A stretch of DNA of 64,000 nucleotides from an uncultured Verrucomicrobiae bacterium. Its GTDB lineage: Bacteria > Verrucomicrobiota > Verrucomicrobiia > Limisphaerales > AAA164-E04. The position numbers were made by a program, and so were the translations under genes. Where the stretch lies: positions 1-64,000 of the forward strand of contig CALSPN010000003.1 of NCBI GenBank assembly GCA_943788245.1, written 5' to 3'. Below are positions 46,261 through 59,065 of this stretch, in pieces; position 1 is the first letter of the stretch; each line of letters starts with the position of its first letter. Below the pieces are notes generated by a model. The model saw nothing but the letters and a program-made list of their open reading frames with translations. It was not told the DNA's origin and ran no database searches.

Positions 46261-47343
46261 ATGTTTCTATTTGATGCCCACTTGGACCTGGCAATGAATG
46301 CCATGGAATGGAATCGTGATTTGAGGCAACCCTTGAAGTCGATCAGACAAAGAGAAGCGGACTGGACTGATAAACCCGATCGCGGTCGTGGTGTGTTAAG
46401 TTTTTCCGAGATGCGCTCTGGGCAAATTGGTCTGTGTGTAGCTACCCAAATTGCACGATACGTCAAACCTGAGAGCCATTTGTCCGGGTGGCATTCCCCT
46501 GAACAAGCTTGGGCGCAAACCCAAGGCCAACTAGCCTGGTACCGTGCCATGGAAAGTCAGGGGCACTTGATACAGATCAAAAATATTGAACAGTTAGATT
46601 CGCATGTGACCCTCTGGGAAAAAGCCATTCTACAAGATCAAGTAGATGATAGTTTACCAATCGGCTATATTTTGAGCTTGGAAGGTGCTGATTCCATGGT
46701 TGATATCTCCTACCTTGAGAAGAGCTATAGTCAGGGATTACGGGCCCTGAGTTTGGGTCATTACGGGCCCGGAACATACGCGCCTGGCACGGGAGCGGTA
46801 GGTGGCTTAAGCCCGCGCGGTAAAGATCTACTCAAAGAAATGGACCGTCTTGGAATGATCCTGGATTTAACGCATTTATCCGATCAGGCATTCTGGGAGG
46901 CGCTGGATATTTTTCAGGGGCCAGTATGGGCGAGCCATTGCAATTGTAGAACATTGGTATCTCATCAGCGTCAACTAAGTGATGAGCAGATTCGTGTTAT
47001 TTGCGATAGAGGTGGCGTTATCGGTCTTGTTTTCGATGCCTGGATGATGCATTCAGGTTGGAAACGAGGGGAGACAACACCAAAATCAGCCAATTTGAAG
47101 TTAAGCCGCATTGTAGATCATGCAGACCATATTTGTCAGATCACAGGTAGTTCTTCCCATGTGGGTATAGGCTCCGACCTGGACGGCGGTTACGGGACTG
47201 AGCAATGCCCTCAGGACATTGACAGCATTGCTGATCTTCAAAATCTCGAGCAATTGATGGAACCGAGAGGTTATTCAACAAAAGATATCTCAGGTTTTTT
47301 CAGCAGAAACTTTTTGAATGTATTGGAAAAAGCCTGGAGTTGA
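46261..47343 (+). CDS. Membrane dipeptidase-like, peptidase family M19
   Basis: 360-residue zinc dipeptidase (renal dipeptidase fold). Metal ligands: DAHLDL (HxD), Glu in ILSLEGAD, His in LDLTHLSDQAFW and His in ASHCNCRTLVSHQRQLSD; GIGSDLDGGYG closes the site. ATG 46261 is chosen because AGAGG precedes it by 2 bases and MFLFDAHLDL is the family start; upstream in-frame TTG 46165 would add 32 non-conserved residues. No signal peptide from this start, so probably cytoplasmic. Confidence 0.92.
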   Translation: MFLFDAHLDLAMNAMEWNRDLRQPLKSIRQREADWTDKPDRGRGVLSFSEMRSGQIGLCVATQIARYVKPESHLSGWHSPEQAWAQTQGQLAWYRAMESQGHLIQIKNIEQLDSHVTLWEKAILQDQVDDSLPIGYILSLEGADSMVDISYLEKSYSQGLRALSLGHYGPGTYAPGTGAVGGLSPRGKDLLKEMDRLGMILDLTHLSDQAFWEALDIFQGPVWASHCNCRTLVSHQRQLSDEQIRVICDRGGVIGLVFDAWMMHSGWKRGETTPKSANLKLSRIVDHADHICQITGSSSHVGIGSDLDGGYGTEQCPQDIDSIADLQNLEQLMEPRGYSTKDISGFFSRNFLNVLEKAWS

Positions 47344-47963
47344 GGGTTTTTCCAAGCTCGCTCATGCCCCTGACGCTTAGGGTTCCTTGATAAGCAGGTT
47401 TAAGGGGCAAGGCTGGATGAACGGGCGAACTTGTCGAATATTGGGGAACTTACCAGAGAAGTTTTGAAAGATGGCAAAAAGTTCAGTTAAGGTCACCTGC
47501 TGTAGACCTGACATGATTATTAGCTATGACAGGTGCTGTATCAGGAACCTTATTTTGCGCAGTCATGACTTGTTTTTTTCTACTCGTTAAAAACCGGAGG
47601 TGGTTTCGTGGAAAAGTATTTATTTACGGCTGCGAATCGTCGCATTGCTAAAGGGGTATAATGGATTCAACTTCTAGTAGATGTTTTTTGATGATGATAG
47701 TATCCAAGGTTGATGGAACCAGAATGTGATCGCACAAGAAGCGTCACCAGTTCTGAATGAGTTTATTCATATGGTTGGTAGTTAATGCCTTCACCCTGAT
47801 TGATTTTACTTATGTTGCATTGTTACTCAAAAAAAAACAAAAAACCCCTTGCAGAAAATGCCGATTGCAACCAATTTGTTGCCGTCGTCGCGACACATTC
47901 GAAACCAAGGATGTAAGCGGCAGGGTGGTTTAAAAGATTTTGTAAAAAAGTTTTAAATTACTG
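47344..47963. other. Intergenic region upstream of the rRNA operon
   Basis: About 620 bases without a recognisable gene. A GTG-started 17-codon frame at 47608 follows a good GGAGG but is too short to support. The last 30 bases (47930-47963) are strongly AT-rich and look like an UP element for the rRNA promoter. Confidence 0.5.
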
Positions 47964-47992
47964 TTGACTGACGGTGCTGAAAAACATAAAAC
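47964..47992 (+). promoter_or_regulatory. Probable rRNA operon promoter (P1)
   Basis: TTGACT (-35, 47964-47969), 17-base spacer, TAAAAC (-10, 47987-47992), preceded by an AT-rich UP-like tract. The predicted start is near 47999, about 220 bases before 16S. It is the best sigma70-type match in the region. Confidence 0.65.
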
Positions 47993-48016
47993 ACAGCTCG
48001 TCATTAACATTGGCTA

Positions 48017-48063
48017 CTGAGATGCCGATACGACTTCGAAAGAAATCGGCTCTCAGTTTTTTT
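48017..48063 (+). terminator. Intrinsic-terminator-like hairpin in the rRNA leader
   Basis: Stem CTGAGA(T)GCCGAT paired with ATCGGCTCTCAG (12 bp, one bulged T), a 15-base loop and seven T. It lies only about 20 bases after the predicted start of the rRNA promoter and before boxA and 16S. Either it is an attenuator needing antitermination, or it ends a short independent RNA. Confidence 0.75.
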
Positions 48064-48103
48064 GGCCCCTAATGACTTTGATGTTCCTGTCCTAAAGGAA
48101 CAA

Positions 48104-48116
48104 TGTTCTTTGAAAA
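48104..48116 (+). promoter_or_regulatory. rRNA leader boxA (antitermination site)
   Basis: TGTTCTTTGAAAA matches bacterial boxA, the NusB-S10 binding site, about 105 bases before 16S. A second near-identical copy lies before 23S. Confidence 0.75.
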
Positions 48117-48220
48117 TTGAATTGTGCGATTAAGCATGAGCCCTTGATGTTTTCTTCGGAAAACAAGAGTTTTAAGAATGCGCTTTCAGTAGCAATACTG
48201 AAATGCTCACAATATATAAT

Positions 48221-49795
<1,575 letters not shown>

Positions 49796-49930
49796 TAGGC
49801 ATGGTTGAATAAACCATAGCTAGGTCGAATTCCGTTTCGACGGAATGGGGTAATTGCTGATCGCACAATTCAGCTTTCAAAAAAGGTATATAGGATCCTG
49901 AAAACAGGAACCATGGCCAGGCCTTTTGAT

Positions 49931-50006
<76 letters not shown>

Positions 50007-50044
50007 TTTTGAGTTACAATTATCAAGAGTGTTACTTTACGGTA

Positions 50045-50121
<77 letters not shown>

Positions 50122-50158
50122 TACCAATTTAATTTGAACCGATTGTTGAATCGGTTTT

Positions 50159-50170
50159 GTTCTTTGACAA
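50159..50170 (+). promoter_or_regulatory. Spacer boxA before 23S rRNA
   Basis: TGTTCTTTGACAA-type boxA about 75 bases before 23S, matching the leader copy at 48104. It keeps the elongating polymerase antitermination-modified in the 23S half. Confidence 0.7.
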
Positions 50171-50243
50171 CTACATATAGGTGAAAACCAAATAATCTAC
50201 AATTCGCTGAGTTCTTATTTTAGAATAAGAGTTCAATTTTTGT

Positions 50244-53084
<2,841 letters not shown>

Positions 53085-53181
53085 TTTTTTCCACTTCGGT
53101 GGTAAAGCGATTTTCAAAGCGAATGTAGGTCTTGGTTTTTCCTATATGTAGTTTTCAGAGAATATGATTCTCAACGGTTTT

Positions 53182-53296
53182 TTTGGTGGCCATAAAGCTG
53201 TGGTCCGACCCGATCCCATCCCGAACTCGGACGTCAAACGCAGCATTGCCGATGGTAGTGCAGGTAGAGCCTGTGTGAGAGTAGGTTGCCGCCAAA
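53182..53296 (+). rRNA. rrf: 5S ribosomal RNA
   Basis: About 115 bases; terminal helix TTTGGTGGC/GCCGCCAAA, loop sequences CCCGATCCCATCCCGAACTC and GATGGTAGTG typical of 5S. Lies 97 bp after 23S and just before the operon terminator. Confidence 0.97.
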
Positions 53297-53305
53297 TTTA
53301 TTTCT

Positions 53306-53336
53306 AAAGCCGAACTCGAGGGTTCGGCTTTTTTTC
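53306..53336 (+). terminator. Terminator of the rRNA operon
   Basis: Stem AAGCCGAAC/GTTCGGCTT with a short loop, followed by a run of T, 10 bases after 5S. Confidence 0.92.
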
Positions 53337-53358
53337 TAATCCAAACTAAGTCAATATT

Positions 53359-53514
53359 ATGTCACAACATCCTAGTTTAAGAGGTCCCAGCGGAATGGCA
53401 GCTAAACGCAGCGTGCTCAAACGTTTTGAAAGAGTTGAGCTGCTCAAAAAGCGCGGCCTTTGGAACGAAGGTGATCGGGTCATTGGTCTTCAAAAGACCA
53501 AACCAGATGCTTAA
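53359..53514 (+). CDS. Small basic protein (chlamydial/verrucomicrobial rRNA-linked family)
   Basis: 51-residue basic protein starting MSQHPSLRGPSGMAAKRSVL and ending GLQKTKPDA. Sequence and size match the small basic protein family known only from Chlamydiae and Verrucomicrobia (TIGRFAM name Chlam_Ver_rRNA, from memory), whose genes lie near rRNA genes. Here it begins 63 bp after 5S, just past the operon terminator, and 13 bp before the pseudouridine synthase gene. Function unknown; a ribosome-associated role is a guess from charge and context. No Shine-Dalgarno seen. Confidence 0.85.
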   Translation: MSQHPSLRGPSGMAAKRSVLKRFERVELLKKRGLWNEGDRVIGLQKTKPDA

Positions 53515-53527
53515 CACATTCTGAGAA

Positions 53528-54262
53528 ATGCGGCTGAGGCTACAGAAATATATTGCCCAGTCCGGTATTTGCTCGCGTCGCGCCGCCGAAATATTGATTG
53601 GTGAGGGAAAAGTCCTTCTCAATCAATCCAAAGTGGCTCAGATTGGTGACTCCATTGATCCCAACATTGACTCCGTCTCTGTGGAGGGTCAAACCTTGCG
53701 TCCCAGACTCAAACAATACTTTCTCTTTCACAAACCGGCCAAGATCCTGTGTTCCAAAAAGGATCCCGCACGCCTTCCTTCCTTATATCAGCTCCTCCCT
53801 CCTGCTTTGCAGCATGTTTTCTATGCAGGGCGACTGGATTTTATGAGCGAAGGCTTATTGATCCTCACCAATGACGGTGCTTTTTCACATCAATTGACAC
53901 ATCCAAGTTTTGGCATACAGAAACATTACAGAGTTTGGTTGAAATCTATTTTAAATATTGAATCATTCTTGAATACCATCACTAACGATGGAATCGTTGA
54001 CGATGGTGAACTGCTCAAAGCCAAAAGTGCAAAAAAGATCTCAACAGTCAAAGGGGTGGATCTCATCGAAATCGTTCTTTGCGAAGGCAAAAATCGTGAA
54101 ATAAGGCGGATGATCAGAGCTCATCATGGTAAGGTCATCCGGCTTAAACGTATTACAATGGGCCCATTCTCACTTAACGATCTTAAAGCGGGTAAATGGA
54201 GATCTTTTAACCAAAAAGAACTTAATTTTGTGAAACACATAGCAGACAACGGCAGAATTTAA
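53528..54262 (+). CDS. Pseudouridine synthase, RsuA/RluB/RluE/RluF family
   Basis: 244-residue rRNA pseudouridine synthase. N-terminal S4 RNA-binding domain (RLQKYIAQSGICSRRAAE), catalytic aspartate in AGRLDFMSEGLLILTNDG, and motif GKNREIRRMIRAHH. RsuA acts on 16S, RluB on 23S; subtype is not certain. Placed directly after the rRNA operon and small basic protein, 13 bp from the latter, and 5 bp before the aminotransferase gene. Confidence 0.92.
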   Translation: MRLRLQKYIAQSGICSRRAAEILIGEGKVLLNQSKVAQIGDSIDPNIDSVSVEGQTLRPRLKQYFLFHKPAKILCSKKDPARLPSLYQLLPPALQHVFYAGRLDFMSEGLLILTNDGAFSHQLTHPSFGIQKHYRVWLKSILNIESFLNTITNDGIVDDGELLKAKSAKKISTVKGVDLIEIVLCEGKNREIRRMIRAHHGKVIRLKRITMGPFSLNDLKAGKWRSFNQKELNFVKHIADNGRI

Positions 54263-54267
54263 ACAAC

Positions 54268-55356
54268 ATGTCACATTTAAAGTTACATATTCCTGGACCC
54301 GTCGAAATCAGTCAAAAAACTTTCAAAGCATTTTCAACTCCGATGGTTGGGCACCGAGGTCAGGAGTTCAAAGATCTCTATGGCCGTATTCAGCCTCGTC
54401 TTCAGCAACTCTTCAAAACCGAAGGTCTCGTTTATCTCAGTACCTCATCCGCCTGGGGCGTAATGGAAGGTTCCTTGAGGAATCTGGTCAAAAAGAAAGT
54501 GCTCAATTGCATGTGTGGTGCTTTTTCCGATAAATGGTTTGATGTCTCGAAAAGATGCGGCAAGGAAGCGGATTCACTGAAGGTAGACTGGGGTTCGCCC
54601 ATTCTACCAGAAATGATTGATGAAAAACTGGCAACAGGTCAATACGACGCGTTGACCTTAGTCCACAATGAAACTTCAACGGGTGTGATGAGTCCACTTA
54701 GTGATATCGCATCGCTCAAATCCAAATATCCTGAAGTGATGTTCATTGTGGATACGGTCAGCAGTTTTTCAGTGGTAGACATCCCCTTCGACTCATTGGG
54801 TATTGATGTTTTGCTGACAGGATCTCAGAAAGCCCTCGCACTTCCTCCCGGTTTGGGATTGTTTACCGTTTCAAAGGCAGCACTTGAGCGTGCATCAACA
54901 GTAAATGATCGAGGCTATTATTTTGATTTTTGTGAATTTGAGAAAAATGCTGCAAAGAGCATGACTCCGAGCACGCCTTCAATTGGCCACATCTACGCAT
55001 TGGAATCGAAGTTAGAAGATATTTTCGAAGAAGGGATTCAAAATCGATGGGATCGACACGCGCATTTGTGTCAAATGACCAGAGATTGGGCTGCTCGTAA
55101 TGATTTTAAGTTGTTTCCTGAAAAAGGATACGAATCCAAAGCACTTACCTGCATCAATAATGGGGCCAAAGCAGGTGGTCGTATTATCGATGTAGCCAAG
55201 CTTCAGAGGTTGGTTAAAGACAAGGGAATAATGATGGATGGTGGCTATGGCAAAATCAAAGGTGCAACCTTCCGTTTATCGAATATGGGGGATGAGACGG
55301 AAGAGACCATGAATCAGCTGTATCAGGTTCTCGATGACTGCCTCAAAAAACTCTAA
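54268..55356 (+). CDS. Class V aminotransferase (serine-pyruvate/alanine-glyoxylate type)
   Basis: 362-residue PLP enzyme. Family start HIPGPVEISQKTFKAF with the MVGHRGQEF block, aspartate in MFIVDTVSSFSVVDI and PLP lysine in TGSQKALALPPG. C-terminal domain ends LSNMGDETEETMNQLY. Related enzymes transaminate serine, alanine or glyoxylate, and some act as the phosphoserine aminotransferase of serine synthesis; the substrate is undetermined. Coupled to the pseudouridine synthase gene by a 5-bp gap, convergent with the HAD gene. Confidence 0.88.
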   Translation: MSHLKLHIPGPVEISQKTFKAFSTPMVGHRGQEFKDLYGRIQPRLQQLFKTEGLVYLSTSSAWGVMEGSLRNLVKKKVLNCMCGAFSDKWFDVSKRCGKEADSLKVDWGSPILPEMIDEKLATGQYDALTLVHNETSTGVMSPLSDIASLKSKYPEVMFIVDTVSSFSVVDIPFDSLGIDVLLTGSQKALALPPGLGLFTVSKAALERASTVNDRGYYFDFCEFEKNAAKSMTPSTPSIGHIYALESKLEDIFEEGIQNRWDRHAHLCQMTRDWAARNDFKLFPEKGYESKALTCINNGAKAGGRIIDVAKLQRLVKDKGIMMDGGYGKIKGATFRLSNMGDETEETMNQLYQVLDDCLKKL

Positions 55357-55377
55357 GTAAGTAACAGATTTACTTAC
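55357..55377. terminator. Small hairpin between convergent genes
   Basis: Perfect 8-bp AT-rich arms GTAAGTAA/TTACTTAC with a 5-base loop, just after the aminotransferase stop and before the HAD stop. No T-tract of note. Possibly a bidirectional terminator; weak. Confidence 0.3.
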
Positions 55378-55381
55378 ATTT

Positions 55382-55996
55382 CTACGCTGTCAACCAGGTG
55401 TTGGCAGCGTCTATTGTCCGGTGGGCATCCGTATGAATGATTCCTGACCAATTGCGCTCGATGGCCGTCTTGATATTTTCAGGTCGGTCATCAACAAAAA
55501 ACAATTCTTTTCCGGATCTCTCCAGCGACGTTTCCACTTTTCGATAAAGTGCCGCATCGGGTTTCATCAATCCATGTTGGTAAGATAGGAATGTTACATC
55601 GAAATCACTGAAAAAACTGAATTTTTTCCGGATGAATTCTGTTGCCATTTCATTGGTGTTCGAAAACAAGGCAACTCGGTTTCCATTTCTCTTCAATTGT
55701 CTGAAAAAGTCTACCATTGGCTGGATTTCTTCAAAGATATCCGAAAAATCCATTCGGAATTGATCTAAACTTTCCTGATATTTGGACGCTTGAGCCACCT
55801 CAGTGTAAAACTCCTCTGAGGATATCTCGCCTCGTTCAAATTGGTGCAACAGTTCTGATTGGTTGATCAGACTGACAATTTCACTTGCACTCGATTGAGC
55901 ATGTTTTGCCAATTGATTGGCGGCGACTTGGAAATCAAAGGACAACAAGACATTGCCCAGATCAAAAACGATGGTTTTTTGATGGGTTTTATTCAT
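55382..55996 (-). CDS. HAD-superfamily hydrolase
   Basis: 204-residue phosphatase-like protein of the epoxide-hydrolase-N/YihX type. Motif I FDLGNVLLSFD (D-x-G variant rather than D-x-D), cap region with FERGEISSEEFY, motif II LFSNTNEMA, motif III Lys in GLMKPDAALY, motif IV FFVDDRPENIKTA. Last gene of the dnaX-ybaB-recR-HAD unit; its start overlaps the recR stop by 8 bases. Substrate unknown; alpha-D-glucose-1-phosphatase-like relatives exist. Confidence 0.88.
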   Translation of the reverse strand: MNKTHQKTIVFDLGNVLLSFDFQVAANQLAKHAQSSASEIVSLINQSELLHQFERGEISSEEFYTEVAQASKYQESLDQFRMDFSDIFEEIQPMVDFFRQLKRNGNRVALFSNTNEMATEFIRKKFSFFSDFDVTFLSYQHGLMKPDAALYRKVETSLERSGKELFFVDDRPENIKTAIERNWSGIIHTDAHRTIDAANTWLTA

Positions 55997-56606
55997 GGGG
56001 CATGCTGTTTCTTCCTTGCAGCGCTTTGCCGAGAGTCAATTCGTCTGCGTAGTCCAATTCACTGCCGGCCGGCAACCCTTGAGCAATGCGGGTCACTTTA
56101 ACTTCGAATGCTGCAAATCGTTGAGCTAGGTAGAATGAAGTAGCGTCGCCTTCCACATCGGATCCCAGTGCCAGGATTATTTCATGTATCTTTTCATTCT
56201 GAATCCTATGTTCCAATTCCCGTATGCGAAGGTCATCGGGTCCAACACCATTCATGGGGGATATCTGTCCACCCAGAACGTGATATTGCCCCCGGTAAGC
56301 ATGGGATTTTTCGATGCTGAGGATATCCGTTGGCTTGACAACGAGGCAGATGCAATCTTTCTGCCTTGATGGATCAGAACATGACCCACAGGGTTGGTTT
56401 TCAGTTAGCCCTCCGCAAATTTCGCACAAAGTGACTTTTTCCTTGGCTTCTTGAATGGCGTGTAAGAGCTTGTCTATGGGATCTTTTTTACATTGAACAA
56501 TATGCAGCGCAATACGTTCCGCTGAACGTGGGCCGATATTTGGCAGCTTGTTTAATGCAGATTTAAGTTCCTGAATGGCCGGAGGCAGATTGAACATGTC
56601 ACTCAT
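55989..56606 (-). CDS. recR: Recombination mediator RecR
   Basis: 205-residue RecFOR-pathway protein. Helix-hairpin-helix LPNIGPRSAERIALHI, zinc finger cysteines Cys61, Cys64, Cys73 and Cys76 (CEICGG, PCGSC), Toprim domain starting VVKPTDILSIEKS with GVGPDDLRI. Forms the clamp that loads RecA with RecO. Order dnaX-ybaB-recR is the common bacterial arrangement; overlaps the HAD gene. Confidence 0.96.
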   Translation of the reverse strand: MSDMFNLPPAIQELKSALNKLPNIGPRSAERIALHIVQCKKDPIDKLLHAIQEAKEKVTLCEICGGLTENQPCGSCSDPSRQKDCICLVVKPTDILSIEKSHAYRGQYHVLGGQISPMNGVGPDDLRIRELEHRIQNEKIHEIILALGSDVEGDATSFYLAQRFAAFEVKVTRIAQGLPAGSELDYADELTLGKALQGRNSMPHE

Positions 56607-56691
56607 ATATTCAGGAGAGAGTGCAGCTTAAACAGACTCATCGTTCAGCAGCCACGGATCTACTCACAAAATTGTCAGGAGCAGTTCAGGT

Positions 56692-57003
56692 TTATACCAG
56701 CCCGGGAATCTTCAATCCCGAGGTTAATTTGCCCATTTCATCATTTGAAATTTCCTTGGCTTCTTCCAGAGCTTTGTTGGCAGCTGTTAATACAAGGTCT
56801 TCCAGTAGTGAAATATCTTCTTTATCCACTGATTCTGGATCAATGGTGATCGTCTTCAATGTGCCATCACACTTTGCTGTAATTTTCACCGCTCCGCCGC
56901 CACTGCTTGCGTCCACGGTACGATCTGACAAATCCTCTTGAGCCTGCTCCATCTGTCGTTGGATGCGGCTCGCCTGTTTCATGAGTTTCCCGATGCTTGA
57001 CAT
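56692..57003 (-). CDS. YbaB/EbfC family nucleoid-associated protein
   Basis: 103-residue DNA-binding protein starting MSSIGKLMKQASRIQRQMEQ with the family core SGGGAVKITAKCDGTLKTITIDPE. Forms dimers with tweezer-like helices. 34 bp downstream of dnaX and 85 bp upstream of recR in the conserved cluster. Confidence 0.95.
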   Translation of the reverse strand: MSSIGKLMKQASRIQRQMEQAQEDLSDRTVDASSGGGAVKITAKCDGTLKTITIDPESVDKEDISLLEDLVLTAANKALEEAKEISNDEMGKLTSGLKIPGLV

Positions 57004-57037
57004 AGTGGGAAAATTATATGTGCATGACGACTGGAGT

Positions 57038-58861
57038 TCAAGTCGATGATTCGACCTTTAGCATTCTTCCTTTAAAAACCTCCAAGGCTTGCTTGATAAG
57101 GGGGTCATTCAGAAATTCTTCCGGATCGATGGGCACTTTTGGAGCACCATGCGAAGGATCATTACTGCCGTTTGAGTCTTTTGGGTCCTCTGTGCTTGAG
57201 GATGTTTGCAGTTTTGTCTCCGTTGGTAATGGAGGTTTTTCCAATGGTTGGATTTGATCTGACTTGATCAGTCTTATTTTCAATCCCGCATAACCAAGAG
57301 AATCGAACAAGGCTTCAATGGATGAATGGTTTTTTTTGTTATCAACCATTTCCATTTGATCTGTCTGGGATAGGGGATAACCCACGGTAATCACTTGCCC
57401 GTTTATTTCCAGCGGGTGACCGTCTATCAGGTAGCTATGCAGAAAAGGGTTTTCCTTGCTTACCCTTTGCAGTAATTGCTTCCAGAGCGAAGATAGGTCT
57501 ATCTCCGAGGGGGAACGGCTTTCCTGGACGGTTTCTTGTGGCTTTGGAGCTCTTGCAGGCGCTGCTGGAGGTTGAATTGCAGGTGTTTGAGGCGAGGAAT
57601 TGGGTTTCTGGGGAGGCGTATTTCTTTTTGTGCTGGGTGTTGTTGGTGTCCGGTGGCTCCTTGCCGGGGCATTTGGAGCCGCTTGCCGTATCTCAGGGGC
57701 TTCTGTGGGGTGAGTGGATTCTTGTTTAAGATCCCTGAGTGTCCGGATGACCTCATCAATACTCTTTGATGCGAGGGAATCGGCGGCTTTGATCAGTCCA
57801 ATTTCGACTGCAATACGTTTGGCGCTTGCTTCCCTCAAACGATAATCCGTCTCTGAAAGGGTTTCGAGCAGTCTGAGCACTTGACGTTCCGACAGCCCCT
57901 TTGAATGTTGAGCCAGCGATGCCAGTTCCGCCTCTGACAAACCCTCAAGCTGATCTTCACTCTTTGAAATTTTCAAGATCATTAAATGTCGGAAGTATTC
58001 CTGTAAATCCGACAGCAATCTCCCCAGATCCTTGCCGTTCTGGATCAACGCACTCAGTTCGTTCAAGATTGATAAATTATCCTGATGAACGATGGCCTCT
58101 GATAACCTTAATATCTGATCCCTTGATGTCAGTCCAAACATGGAAAGTACATCCTTCTCCTCCACCTGATCTCCACAAAAACTGATCAGTTGATCCAAAG
58201 TGGACTGGGCGTCTCGCATGCCTCCATCGGCTCCTCTGGCAATAGCTTGCAGGGCTGATTCTTCAATTTGTATCCCCTCGGAGCCTGCTATTTTTTTGAG
58301 TTGTGAAACGATTTGAGGAGCCGCAATCCTTCTTAAATCGAAGCGCTGGCACCTCGAAAGGATGGTAGGCAATACTTTTTCAGGTTCAGTCGTGGCGAAC
58401 ATGAACTTTACATGCTCCGGCGGTTCTTCAAGAGTTTTCAACAAGGCGTTGAAAGCCTCCTTGGTCAACATGTGAACCTCATCAATAATGAAGATTTTAA
58501 AAGGCGAAACAGAGGGTGCGTAATTCACCGTATCCCTTAACTCCCGTATTTCTTCAATGCCACGGTTACTGGCTCCGTCAATTTCGATGACATCCAGAGA
58601 CCTGCCCTCTGAAATTTCCCTGCACCTTGGATCATCTTCCGGGAAATCCGATTTTGGTCCGTCTGTGCAGTTCAGGCATTTGGCGAATATCCGTGCCAAA
58701 GTTGTTTTTCCCGTGCCGCGTGGACCACAGAAAAGATAGGCATGTGCAATCCTTTGTTTGTTGATTGCATGACTTAGAGTGCGCGTGACATGGTCCTGCC
58801 CCACGACCTCGCTAAATCGTTGAGGGCGGTATTTGCGAGCGATGACCTGGTAACCTGACAT
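57038..58861 (-). CDS. dnaX: DNA polymerase III subunit gamma/tau
   Basis: 607-residue clamp-loader ATPase. Walker A GPRGTGKTT (about 46-54), Walker B IFIIDEVHML, sensor 1 FATTEPEKVLPTILSRC (SRC arginine finger region). The zinc module is reduced: only Cys62, Cys65 and Cys80 remain, versus four in E. coli. A proline-rich linker (about 370-450) precedes the tau-like C-terminal domain. The gene contains A8 (57330-57337; codons 509-511), where -1 slippage would end the protein after four more codons, giving about 515 residues. First gene of dnaX-ybaB-recR-HAD. Confidence 0.96.
   Translation of the reverse strand: MSGYQVIARKYRPQRFSEVVGQDHVTRTLSHAINKQRIAHAYLFCGPRGTGKTTLARIFAKCLNCTDGPKSDFPEDDPRCREISEGRSLDVIEIDGASNRGIEEIRELRDTVNYAPSVSPFKIFIIDEVHMLTKEAFNALLKTLEEPPEHVKFMFATTEPEKVLPTILSRCQRFDLRRIAAPQIVSQLKKIAGSEGIQIEESALQAIARGADGGMRDAQSTLDQLISFCGDQVEEKDVLSMFGLTSRDQILRLSEAIVHQDNLSILNELSALIQNGKDLGRLLSDLQEYFRHLMILKISKSEDQLEGLSEAELASLAQHSKGLSERQVLRLLETLSETDYRLREASAKRIAVEIGLIKAADSLASKSIDEVIRTLRDLKQESTHPTEAPEIRQAAPNAPARSHRTPTTPSTKRNTPPQKPNSSPQTPAIQPPAAPARAPKPQETVQESRSPSEIDLSSLWKQLLQRVSKENPFLHSYLIDGHPLEINGQVITVGYPLSQTDQMEMVDNKKNHSSIEALFDSLGYAGLKIRLIKSDQIQPLEKPPLPTETKLQTSSSTEDPKDSNGSNDPSHGAPKVPIDPEEFLNDPLIKQALEVFKGRMLKVESST
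57330..57337 (-). other. Candidate -1 frameshift site (A AAA AAC) in dnaX
   Basis: In frame the codons are AAC AAA AAA AAC, giving the heptamer A AAA AAC. A -1 shift continues Pro-Phe-Ile-His-stop (stop at 57317-57315), yielding about 515 residues instead of 607. E. coli dnaX does the same at A AAA AAG. Upstream there is only a weak GGAA; no obvious strong downstream stem. Confidence 0.5.
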
Positions 58862-58962
58862 AATTCACGGATTCTGCCCTGCTGCAACAAAACAGGCAAG
58901 AGCGGAGCTAAACTTGCTCTTCACGCATAGATCCCAGACTTTAACTAGAGAGCCACCGTCCA

Positions 58963-59013
58963 ATAAAAAAGGCCCCAAAAGAGCGATAATCAGACATCGC
59001 TGCTGGGGCCTTT
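58963..59013 (-). terminator. Rho-independent terminator of the lipoprotein gene
   Basis: Read on the minus strand: AAAGGCCCC/GGGGCCTTT outer stem with an inner AGCGAT/ATCGCT stem, then six T. It lies 53 bp after the stop of the 59066-59521 gene and before the dnaX promoter region. Confidence 0.9.
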
Positions 59014-59065
59014 GAAATGAATCGTTTTTCGTGGTAATTGGACTCCATTATCATGGAGTCAGCTC

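Noticed and set aside
47608..47661. 17-codon GTG-started frame after a good GGAGG
   Set aside because: A good ribosome site but too short; no evidence of conservation is available here.
48215..48220. TATAAT just before 16S
   Set aside because: Transcription from it would start inside the 16S gene, so it cannot be the main rRNA promoter.
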